A stretch of 64,000 nucleotides of DNA from G963678445 sp963678445. Lineage in GTDB: Bacteria; Hydrogenedentota; Hydrogenedentia; Hydrogenedentales; G963678445. This document shows positions 42,980-49,823 of the stretch, in pieces. Position numbers and translations under genes: made by a program. Numbering within the stretch: position 1 is the first letter of the stretch; the number at the start of each line of letters is the position of its first letter. The notes beneath the pieces were generated by a model. That model was not told the origin of the DNA and ran no database searches. It was given only the letters and a program-made list of their open reading frames with translations. The stretch is from assembly GCA_963678445.1 (NCBI GenBank), contig OY782877.1, forward strand, positions 4,898,001-4,962,000, in the 5' to 3' direction.

Positions 42980-43012
42980 ACTCGAATCCTTTACAGCAAT
43001 ACAGTTTCTATA

Positions 43013-43041
43013 CGAAACATTTCAACACGAATGTTTCGTGT
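43013..43041. promoter_or_regulatory. Palindromic MarR operator candidate
   Basis: Two nested inverted repeats: CGAAACATT (43013-43021) / AATGTTTCG (43030-43038), 9-bp perfect arms; and ACACGAA-TGT-TTCGTGT (43025-43041), 7-bp perfect arms. They cover the predicted start of transcription. Size and position fit a MarR dimer site. Confidence 0.75.
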
Positions 43042-43045
43042 GCGA

Positions 43046-43074
43046 ATTATAAACAAAAAAGACCGGGGTTTCAA
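43046..43074 (-). promoter_or_regulatory. Sigma-70 promoter of the marR-kamA operon
   Basis: Minus strand: TTGAAA (43074-43069), 17 bases, TATAAT (43051-43046). Near-consensus and optimally spaced. Transcription would start near 43039, inside the palindromic operator. Confidence 0.85.
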
Positions 43075-43079
43075 AACGC

Positions 43080-43419
43080 ACAAATCGAAAATTCTATGAA
43101 TTAAAAAAATAACATGTGAAAATTATACTAAATTCAAACAAAAAATAGAACTAAATAAATTTATTATCGTCTTTGCATCGTCTCAAAATCTGCGTATCGT
43201 AGTATTGCAGACGCGATAAGAGGAACTTCGCTTTTGTATTTTGCACGTCACGAAGTTCGTAAGGTGATATTCGTTAGGAGGGTATTCCTCAGGAAGTATT
43301 CTTTCAGGGATCTGCGTTATCGCGATGATCGACACGGTAACCATGCTTGGATAAGCCATATCCCGCCAGATTTATTTAGGGCTCCAGTTTCGAAGGCGTG
43401 TGGTAGATTAACGAGTGCT
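43080..43419. other. AT-rich intergenic region upstream of marR
   Basis: 43080-43200 is strongly AT-rich, like an UP-element or a nucleoid-protein site. 43200-43419 shows no gene I can support, and is downstream of the convergently oriented TylF-like gene. No terminator is obvious. Confidence 0.35.
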
Positions 43420-44325
43420 TCAATGGGTGTCTGGGTAGTGCAGGAAAGGGACCTTTTTCCACTCTTCTGGATCGAAGGGGGCCGCTTTTCGGATGTACCC
43501 CAGCGAGGAGTGAGTGGCGCTGAGGGGCAGTCCACAACCGGAGCCAACAAAGCCGGGAGCGGTACAGTTGAGGTTGCGTTGCCACCAATCCTCGTCGAAG
43601 TAAATGCGGACAAGTTCAAGATCGCCAGCGTCGTCGGAGTAAATATAGCCGCCGGGATTGAGCAGCGGCCAGATGGCCCGGAGACAATCCTGGGTGGAGG
43701 AAGCCAAGTCTACATCAAGAAAGGCAAAGGCAATAGGACCGGTAAGCTGTTTCAACGACTCGTCAAAAAATCCTGGAATGTAGTCGCAAACTTCGGGTGC
43801 ACCGTAGCGTGCTATATTCTCCTGGACTGTTTTAAGGGAACCTTCGAACATCCCTTTCTGGTAATAGCCGTAAACACGGGTGTGCAAGCCTGTATGTAGC
43901 TGCTCTCCCTCGTCTGGAAGGCCTTGGAAGGAGTCGCAGACCTTCAAACGCCGTCCCGTGAGCTGACAAACCAGGGAAAGCGCGGCGGAGCTGGCCCCCT
44001 TCCAGACCCCACACTCGATAATATCACCCTTTTCAGGGGGGATACGCAGGATCTCTTGGGCAAGAACCACATGGACCACAGGTGCGGTACCGGAAGGGAT
44101 ATGCTGGGTGTTTTCTTGGAAGCGGCGCACCAACGTTTCGCGCTGCTTCGTAGTCACGCCGTATGCCTCACCCGCGTCACCTTGGATAAAGTTGTGGATA
44201 ATCTGACTGGTCCAGGGATTGACGCCGAGCGCTTCGAGTTCGCGCCGTATAAGGGCGCGCATCAATGGGGTACGCATCACACCCTGATAAACAGGACGGA
44301 GAATCTGTTTAAAGCCTTTCTTCAT
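43420..44325 (-). CDS. TylF/macrocin-O-methyltransferase-like protein
   Basis: 301 residues. SAM-dependent O-methyltransferase of sugar-modifying type. GDIIECGVWKGASSAALSL is the SAM loop; LKVCDSFQGLPDEGEQLH and GYYQKGMFEGSLKTVQENIARYG are strong TylF-family blocks; IAFAFLDVDLASSTQDCLRAIWPLLNPGGYIYSDDAG carries the metal-binding Asp residues. Probably methylates a surface-glycan sugar. It diverges from the next glycosyltransferase gene; the 150 bases between hold both promoters. Confidence 0.88.
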   Translation of the reverse strand: MKKGFKQILRPVYQGVMRTPLMRALIRRELEALGVNPWTSQIIHNFIQGDAGEAYGVTTKQRETLVRRFQENTQHIPSGTAPVVHVVLAQEILRIPPEKGDIIECGVWKGASSAALSLVCQLTGRRLKVCDSFQGLPDEGEQLHTGLHTRVYGYYQKGMFEGSLKTVQENIARYGAPEVCDYIPGFFDESLKQLTGPIAFAFLDVDLASSTQDCLRAIWPLLNPGGYIYSDDAGDLELVRIYFDEDWWQRNLNCTAPGFVGSGCGLPLSATHSSLGYIRKAAPFDPEEWKKVPFLHYPDTH

Positions 44326-44476
44326 AGGGGTTATAGTATCAGTATGAAAGGGGGATTTTGAAGTCCTCTATCAGGCAGTTTATAGTATGAAGGCATGGAG
44401 TGCTAATTTATGGAAAAACATCGCCATAGATAGGGCAAAAAGTTTCTGCGCATGGATGAAAAAGGAATGAGTCCCT

Positions 44477-45358
44477 ATGCCTGTAGTGTCGTGTGAAGAA
44501 CAGCCAGAGGTCAGTATCGGTATCCCCACGCGCAATGCGCAGCCGGATATAGAGCGATTGCTTAAACAGGTCTTTGCACAGGAAACAACACGGCGTTTTG
44601 AGGTCTTCGCACTGGATAGTGGTTCGACGGATGGCACGTTGGCTGTCTTAGAATCGTATGGCGTAAGAATCATTCAAATCCCCCAGGAAGCATTCGATTG
44701 GGGAAAATTGCGGGACCGTCTGTTTTCAGAGGCGCGCGGCGCTATCGTGGTCAATCTTTCTCAGGATGCTATCCCAGCGGAGACGACGTGGCTGGACCAT
44801 TTGATCGCACCGTTGGCAGATGAGGCAATAGCGGTGTCGAGCGGTTCTTCGATTCCCGATCCGGATCGTCATTTTCGGCAGTTTCAGTGGGAAAAAAATG
44901 GCTATTATTATTTCACTCGTGAAATAAAGAAGTTTGTGCAACGGTACGGACGGGGTATGTCGTTTGGGAATACGGCGGTGCGGCGTTCGGTATGGGAAAG
45001 CCTGCGAATAGATCCGCAGGCGACAGGGGAAGATTTTGGTTTTCAGATTAAGCTGGTAAACGCAGGACACAAGATTGCTTTTCCGGTAGATGCGCCGGTG
45101 TTGCATCATCATAATTATCGCCTGAGGGGAGTATTCCGACGATGCCGCAATGAGGGGCTGGCCCTACGTGAGATGGGGTGCCGGTATACGGCTTGGGATT
45201 GTGTAACAGACTTGATGAGTCCGAGAAAGTATGTGCAGTGGCTCAGAGAGGTCAAACGGGGTAGCCTACACAATACCGCCGAGTGGCTCTACCCGGTGCT
45301 ACGTCCCATAGCAGTCTATTGGGGCAGCCGATTCGCACGTAAGATGGTTTGGTATTAG
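44477..45358 (+). CDS. GT2 glycosyltransferase, rhamnosyltransferase-like
   Basis: 293 residues. VSIGIPTRNAQPDIERLLKQVFAQ, FEVFALDSGSTDGTLAVLESYGVRII, FDWGKLRDRLFSEARGAIVVNLSQDAIPAETTWLDHL (the Q-D-A equivalent of D-x-D) and GEDFGFQIKLVNAGHKI (catalytic base region). The N-term 'IPTRN' with 'FDWGK.R' is typical of rhamnosyl/O-antigen transferases. No membrane helix. Start ATG 44477 has a loosely spaced AAGGA. Likely part of a surface polysaccharide locus with the TylF-like enzyme and the genes after the IS. Confidence 0.85.
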   Translation: MPVVSCEEQPEVSIGIPTRNAQPDIERLLKQVFAQETTRRFEVFALDSGSTDGTLAVLESYGVRIIQIPQEAFDWGKLRDRLFSEARGAIVVNLSQDAIPAETTWLDHLIAPLADEAIAVSSGSSIPDPDRHFRQFQWEKNGYYYFTREIKKFVQRYGRGMSFGNTAVRRSVWESLRIDPQATGEDFGFQIKLVNAGHKIAFPVDAPVLHHHNYRLRGVFRRCRNEGLALREMGCRYTAWDCVTDLMSPRKYVQWLREVKRGSLHNTAEWLYPVLRPIAVYWGSRFARKMVWY

Positions 45359-45369
45359 GGGGGAGTTTA

Positions 45370-45611
45370 CTGGGGGAAACTTTTTGTTCACAAAAAGTTT
45401 CCCCCAGACCCCCTTCAAAAAAACTTTAAGAATAGATAGAAAATATTGTAGGCACGAAGTGGGAGAACCATAATCCCTGGCGGTGGTCCCTGGACCACTT
45501 GTGAACAAAAAGTTGACCCAAGACCCCTTCAAAAAACTTTAAGAATAGATAGAGAGCATTGTAGACACGAAGTGGGAGAACCATAATTCCTGGCGGTGGT
45601 CCCTGGACCAC
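45370..45611 (+). repeat. Two tandem 113-bp copies of the dispersed element, R10-R11
   Basis: Period 113 bases (CTTTAAGAATAGATAG at 45424 and 45537). R10 opens with a perfect 17-bp hairpin (45370-45386/45391-45407, loop TTCA) 11 bases after the glycosyltransferase stop, a likely terminator. Both copies end with GGGAGAACCATAAT-YCC and GTGGTC-CCTG-GACCAC. A third subfamily of the same element. Confidence 0.9.
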
Positions 45612-45632
45612 CGTATGCATTCCCACGGGGGA

Positions 45633-47320
45633 CAGAGTGTCTAAAAAGTTTTTAAATAGATTATTATTTAGGTGTTTTGTATAATTATTCTCGGTTGACC
45701 GGCATAGAACTTGGACGGAGGTATGAAATGGCGCTTCTAATTGACGCGGATTATTCGCAGGCGTTTTTGCTTCCTCCTTCGTTGGAGGATTGGATTGAAC
45801 CTACCCATCCGGCGCGTTTTATAAGGGAATTCGTAGAGGCGTTGAATCTTGAGGAAGTGGAAATCGTTTGGGCCAGCGGGGAAAAGGGGCGGCCCGCTTA
45901 TAGCGCACAGCTGTTGCTTAAATTGTGGCTTTATGGGTATTTCGAACGCATACGTTCGTCGCGTAAGCTGGAAAGGGCGTGCCGGGATCACATCGGATTC
46001 GTCTGGCTGGCGGGGATGCACAGGCCGGACCATAATACCTTGAACAACTTTTTTCGTAGCAATAAAAAGGGAATTCGAAATCTCTTCAAAAAAACGGTGC
46101 GGGTCGCCGTTGAAGCGGATATGGTGGGCTTTGTATTGCATGCCGTCGATGGTACGAAAATCGCCGCACGGGTGGCCAATCGCGGGGGATGGCACAAAAA
46201 GAAGCTGTTGGCGTTGCTGGAAAAACTGGACAGTAGAATCACGGAGCTGGAAAAACAGCTGGAAGAAACCAGCGTGTGCGACACGCCTGATGATGCATTG
46301 CCAAAGGAATTGGGAGAGCGCCAGGCGCTACGCAAAAAAGTGCGTAGCGCATTGCAACGCCTGCAGGAAACTGACAAGGAACACCTGCACCCAAGCGATG
46401 AAGATGCTTGCGTCATGCCTTGCAAGGAACAAAACCGAAACGCCTTTGCCTACAACGGGCAAGCGGTGGCCGATGAGACTTGCGGCATCCTTGTCGCCTG
46501 CGAGGCGACAACAGATTGCAACGATGAACAGCAACTCAACGCCATGCTCGACAAGGTACAAGAGCAAGCGGGCCAGAGTGCCGAACGCACCTTGGCGGAC
46601 ACTGGTTACGCGACCGGTCGCCAATTCGAGCAAGCCGAAAAAGAAGAACGCGACGTCGTTGTCGCACTGCCCCAAAGCATGCGTCCCAATCCCCAAAAGC
46701 CCTATGCCGCCAGCAATTTCATATACGACGCAGAACGCGACATCCTCATCTGCCCCCACGACAGCGAACTTCGTTTTCAAGGCACGCGCTACCGCAAAGA
46801 AAGAGGCTATCACCTACGTCGATACCACTGCACCAACACCAGCTGTCCCCACCGCGCCCAATGCACCAAAAAGAAGACAGGCCGCACGGTAGACTTGAAC
46901 CAATACAACGCAGTCATCAAGCGCCAACGCGATAAACAAACAGACCCGATAGTTCAAGCTGACCTGAAAAAGCGAGGCTACCTCATCGAACCCGTCTTCG
47001 CCTTCATCAAACAGCACCTTGGATTCAGGCGATTCACCGTTTGCGGGCTCGACAACATACAAGCTCAATGGGCCATGGTTTGCGCCACCTACAATCTACA
47101 CAAGATATTCAAACTCTGGAAAAGCGAGAAAATTAACACACTTCCCCCCTACAACACGTCGGAATCTGGGGTGTTTATCGCCCTAACGGAATCAAAAGAG
47201 TCTCAACCAGGCACATTTGCCCCTTCGTGGGACTTTTTCCGTACGCTATTGCCGAATCAACGGCCCACTGCGCCAAGGCCAAGGAAACTCGCTGCATGAA
47301 AAAACTTTTTAGACACTCTG
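45633..47320 (+). mobile_element. IS1182-family insertion sequence (1688 bp)
   Basis: Perfect 21-bp terminal inverted repeats (45633-45653 and 47300-47320; core GTGTCTAAAAAGTTTTT) enclosing one transposase gene. It sits in the loop of palindrome H4. Perfect ends and an intact transposase suggest a recent, possibly active insertion. Only one copy is present in the window. Confidence 0.93.
45728..47299 (+). CDS. IS1182-family transposase
   Basis: 523 residues from ATG 45728 with GGAGG 6 bases upstream. N-terminal DUF772-type region (HPARFIREFVEAL, KLWLYGYFERIRSSRKLERACR). RNase-H-like catalytic core with D in LHAVDGTKIAA (about 141), D in LADTGYATGRQFE (about 295) and E in YLIEPVFAFIKQHLGFRRF. 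A coiled coil (about 165-230) and a Cys cluster (CTNTSCPHRAQCTKKK) follow the family pattern. The gene runs up to the right terminal repeat. Full length, no frameshift. Confidence 0.95.
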   Translation: MALLIDADYSQAFLLPPSLEDWIEPTHPARFIREFVEALNLEEVEIVWASGEKGRPAYSAQLLLKLWLYGYFERIRSSRKLERACRDHIGFVWLAGMHRPDHNTLNNFFRSNKKGIRNLFKKTVRVAVEADMVGFVLHAVDGTKIAARVANRGGWHKKKLLALLEKLDSRITELEKQLEETSVCDTPDDALPKELGERQALRKKVRSALQRLQETDKEHLHPSDEDACVMPCKEQNRNAFAYNGQAVADETCGILVACEATTDCNDEQQLNAMLDKVQEQAGQSAERTLADTGYATGRQFEQAEKEERDVVVALPQSMRPNPQKPYAASNFIYDAERDILICPHDSELRFQGTRYRKERGYHLRRYHCTNTSCPHRAQCTKKKTGRTVDLNQYNAVIKRQRDKQTDPIVQADLKKRGYLIEPVFAFIKQHLGFRRFTVCGLDNIQAQWAMVCATYNLHKIFKLWKSEKINTLPPYNTSESGVFIALTESKESQPGTFAPSWDFFRTLLPNQRPTAPRPRKLAA

Positions 47321-47341
47321 AGGACCGTGGGAATGCATAAA

Positions 47342-47459
47342 AACTTCTTTCTTTCTACGAAAAAAGAAAGAAGCAAAGAAAAACGACTATGTAAGTTAGC
47401 TTTGCTCTGGCTACCCACGGTAAGGACCATAATTTTTGCCTGTGGCGCTGGTCACCGGA
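47342..47459 (+). repeat. Dispersed element, long form, copy R12
   Basis: CTTCTTTCTTT/AAAGAAAGAAG hairpin, AAAGAAAAACG, TTAGCTTTGCTCTGGCTACCC, GGTAAGGACCATAATTTTTGCC (hairpin 1 GGTAA/TTGCC). Hairpin 2 is damaged (GTGGCGCTGGTCACC). It starts directly after H4 and ends 18 bases before the methyltransferase start. Confidence 0.88.
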
Positions 47460-47476
47460 AAAAGAAAGAAGTGTTT

Positions 47477-48229
47477 ATGAACCCAAAGCATGCGATACGT
47501 GAATTTTATGAGGAAAATCCACGGATGGTGAGTTCGCCATTTGGGGGAGTGGATGGGATTCAGGAAGGGCTTTTTTCGGGGGTGTTGGATGATTTGGATA
47601 TTGATTTGAAGGGGAAGGCGGTGCTGGATGTGGGTTGTGGCCGGGGCTATGCGGAAAAGGTGGTGGTGGAGGCCGGGGGAAACTATGTAGGCATGGATTT
47701 TGTAGTCAGTCGACGGGGATTTCGACTGGTGCAGGGGGATGCTGCGCGCTTACCTTTTGAGGAGGCTTCTTTTGATGTGGTGATGTGTGTGGATGCGTCG
47801 GAGCATTTCCCGGAGCCGGAACAGGTCGCAAAGGAGTTGTATCGGGTGTTGCGTCCGGGAGGGGTATTTTTCTTGTCCGCGCCCAATTATGGTAATGTGG
47901 CGGGGCTTGTAAAAGCAGGGTGTGAACGTTGGGGACGGTATGCGAAAAACACATGGGCTCCGTTTGGACGGTGGCAGGCGCAAGAGTTTGAGCAGGCGCT
48001 AACGATGGGATGGGTACGTCGCTTGTATTCACAGGCGGGTTTCTCGCGATTGAAAGGTATTGGTTATCCTGCAGAGGTCGGATTGGGGTTGTGCCCGTGG
48101 ATGGATCATCCGAAGACGCCGGAAGCTATTCAGTTTCGTCTGCAGCGATTGTTCCGTTTTCTGGGACCTGCACTGGTTCGGATGTGGCCGGGAAGCAGTT
48201 TGCATGTTTTTTGGCGTATGGAGAAATAG
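47477..48229 (+). CDS. Class I SAM-dependent methyltransferase
   Basis: 250 residues from ATG 47477; GTG 47471 in frame is possible. The frame is open back to 47327 through repeat DNA, which I exclude. SAM motif I is AVLDVGCGRGYAEKVV, then FRLVQGDAARLPFEEASFDVVMCVDASEHFPEPEQVAKELYRVLRPGGVFFLSAPN, i.e. Methyltransf_11/25 type. The C-terminal half is helical and unassigned. The ribosome-binding site is weak (AAAGAAG), coming from the R12 end. Context suggests glycan or lipid modification; substrate unknown. Confidence 0.85.
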   Translation: MNPKHAIREFYEENPRMVSSPFGGVDGIQEGLFSGVLDDLDIDLKGKAVLDVGCGRGYAEKVVVEAGGNYVGMDFVVSRRGFRLVQGDAARLPFEEASFDVVMCVDASEHFPEPEQVAKELYRVLRPGGVFFLSAPNYGNVAGLVKAGCERWGRYAKNTWAPFGRWQAQEFEQALTMGWVRRLYSQAGFSRLKGIGYPAEVGLGLCPWMDHPKTPEAIQFRLQRLFRFLGPALVRMWPGSSLHVFWRMEK

Positions 48230-48308
48230 CTCCTCCCCCACGCTGTTTCGCACGCTCTTTGCAGGATGAACCTTTTCGTTAATTTTGAATAGAATATAGA
48301 AGCCGTAT

Positions 48309-49823
48309 ATGTTAAAAAAAACGTTGCCCACAAAACGTGTTGTCACACAGTTTCTTGTGCTGAACCTGTTGTATATGTGCGCGGTCTTTGGCTGGACCTT
48401 GTTTGTGCGGCCTTTGGGACGTGATTTTGTCGCTTTTGCACAACCAGAATCTCTCCCCTGGCTGACTTCGTGGCTCTGGCGGGGTGAAATAGCTTTGTTT
48501 GGAAAGCAGATTGCTGGGTATCATCTGGTCAATCTGGCGTTGTTGTACAGCGCTATGGTCACCATTTTTTTCCTGACACGATTGCTCACAAAAAGTCCAT
48601 GGTGGCTGGGCTCATTGGCAGCAGTTTTATTTATGGCTAATCCCATAAAAACAGAGGCGGTATTAAATCTGAGTGGCGTCCAGGATATTTTGCCGTGTCT
48701 GCTGGCACTCTGGGCGCTACTGGGCTATATACTCTATTCAAAAACTCTTCAACCCGGACGCTACGTAGTCGCGCTGCTCCTCTTCGCCGTGGCTGTGCTT
48801 ACCTACCCGACCAACGGCGGACTCGTTTTTGTCCTGCTGTTATATTTGGTCATACTGCGACGTCTCTCTTGGAAGACAATGACATGTTTCGCGCCGTTTT
48901 TGCTCTTGGCGGTGGCTGGCTGGTTTTTGCACCGAGGGACATACACATGGGCGGGGATGCACCCCAAAACAACATTTGCGCCTCTCTTCCTGGTACTGTA
49001 TCCCATCGGTTTATTACCGGAAACCGCAGCACGTCTTTACCAGTTTCCGCCACTAAGGTGGGGCGCGGCCTTGCTTACCGTTAGCGCAGTGTTTTTTCTG
49101 TGCAAAAAAATCCGCTCCAATACGATCTTCTTCATTGTATTTGCAGTGCTTGCTATCCGTCTGTTTCAGGGGGAGACAGCAATCGACTGGGTGCATAGGG
49201 TCGGTGGCGGCTCTCTGCTCACCTCCACCGCACTTCTTTGTATTGCATTTGCCGCACTTTGTGGACTCATCATACAACACCCTAAATGGCATCGTCCCAC
49301 CCTGTTACTCACCACGCTACTGTGCTTACTTGGCTTCATTTTGCAAACACGCGACAATCTTGCATGGCGTCAGGCAGGAATCTGGGCGTACGATTTTCAA
49401 AAAACGGCTGCAGCCACCGTGGAAAAGTACCCAAAAAAAACCTTGGGCCAAGCCCCCGACTTCCGATACTATCGGGGAGCGCCGTTGTGTCTTTCCGAAA
49501 GCGTAGAATACGACACACCGTTCAGCAAGGCCACAGCGGTATGCTTCTGGGGAAAACTGCATTACGAAAAAGAGGCAAAAATACGTGCGAACCCTCGCGA
49601 AGACCTCAAGGATATATTTTTCCAATGCGCTGGAATTTTGCCAGAATACCTTATCGGCGCTCCCTATTATCTTCGCCAAATTCGCTATAGCCCAGACTGG
49701 GAAAGTTTTGAGATTCTGATGCAGGGAAACGGGGAATGCACGCCTACACATTGGTTAAACTGGCGTCACACAGCAGCCTTGGAGCTGGAAACAAGCAAGG
49801 ATAATGGTATCCATGAAAAATAG
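48309..49823 (+). CDS. Multi-pass membrane protein, GT-C glycosyltransferase-like
   Basis: 504 residues, about 10-11 membrane helices up to residue 365, then a soluble C-terminus (about 370-504) with FRYYRGAPLCLSESVEYDTPFSKATAVCFWG. The segment WWLGSLAAVLFMANPIKTEAVLNLSGVQDILPCLLALWALLGYI strongly resembles the HP-x-HTEAV...GR-x-DLL region of TMTC/PMT-type GT-C proteins, which use lipid-linked sugars. The usual acidic residue after helix 1 is present (RPLGRDFVAF). Acceptor unknown. It overlaps the next gene by 11 bases. Confidence 0.65.
   Translation: MLKKTLPTKRVVTQFLVLNLLYMCAVFGWTLFVRPLGRDFVAFAQPESLPWLTSWLWRGEIALFGKQIAGYHLVNLALLYSAMVTIFFLTRLLTKSPWWLGSLAAVLFMANPIKTEAVLNLSGVQDILPCLLALWALLGYILYSKTLQPGRYVVALLLFAVAVLTYPTNGGLVFVLLLYLVILRRLSWKTMTCFAPFLLLAVAGWFLHRGTYTWAGMHPKTTFAPLFLVLYPIGLLPETAARLYQFPPLRWGAALLTVSAVFFLCKKIRSNTIFFIVFAVLAIRLFQGETAIDWVHRVGGGSLLTSTALLCIAFAALCGLIIQHPKWHRPTLLLTTLLCLLGFILQTRDNLAWRQAGIWAYDFQKTAAATVEKYPKKTLGQAPDFRYYRGAPLCLSESVEYDTPFSKATAVCFWGKLHYEKEAKIRANPREDLKDIFFQCAGILPEYLIGAPYYLRQIRYSPDWESFEILMQGNGECTPTHWLNWRHTAALELETSKDNGIHEK

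Larger units (their letters stand above)
45614..47339. repeat. Palindromic repeat H, copy H4, split by the IS element
   Basis: Left arm TATGCATTCCCACGG (45614-45628), right arm CCGTGGGAATGCATA (47325-47339), perfect complement. GGGA before and AGGA after the IS look like a 4-bp target duplication with one change; the original loop (AGGA = TCCT on the other strand) is the same as in H2 and H3. Confidence 0.9.

Noticed and set aside
43234..43899. Plus-strand open frame overlapping the TylF-like gene
   Set aside because: It is antisense to a clear methyltransferase over most of its length, and its 5' end is AT-rich non-coding DNA.
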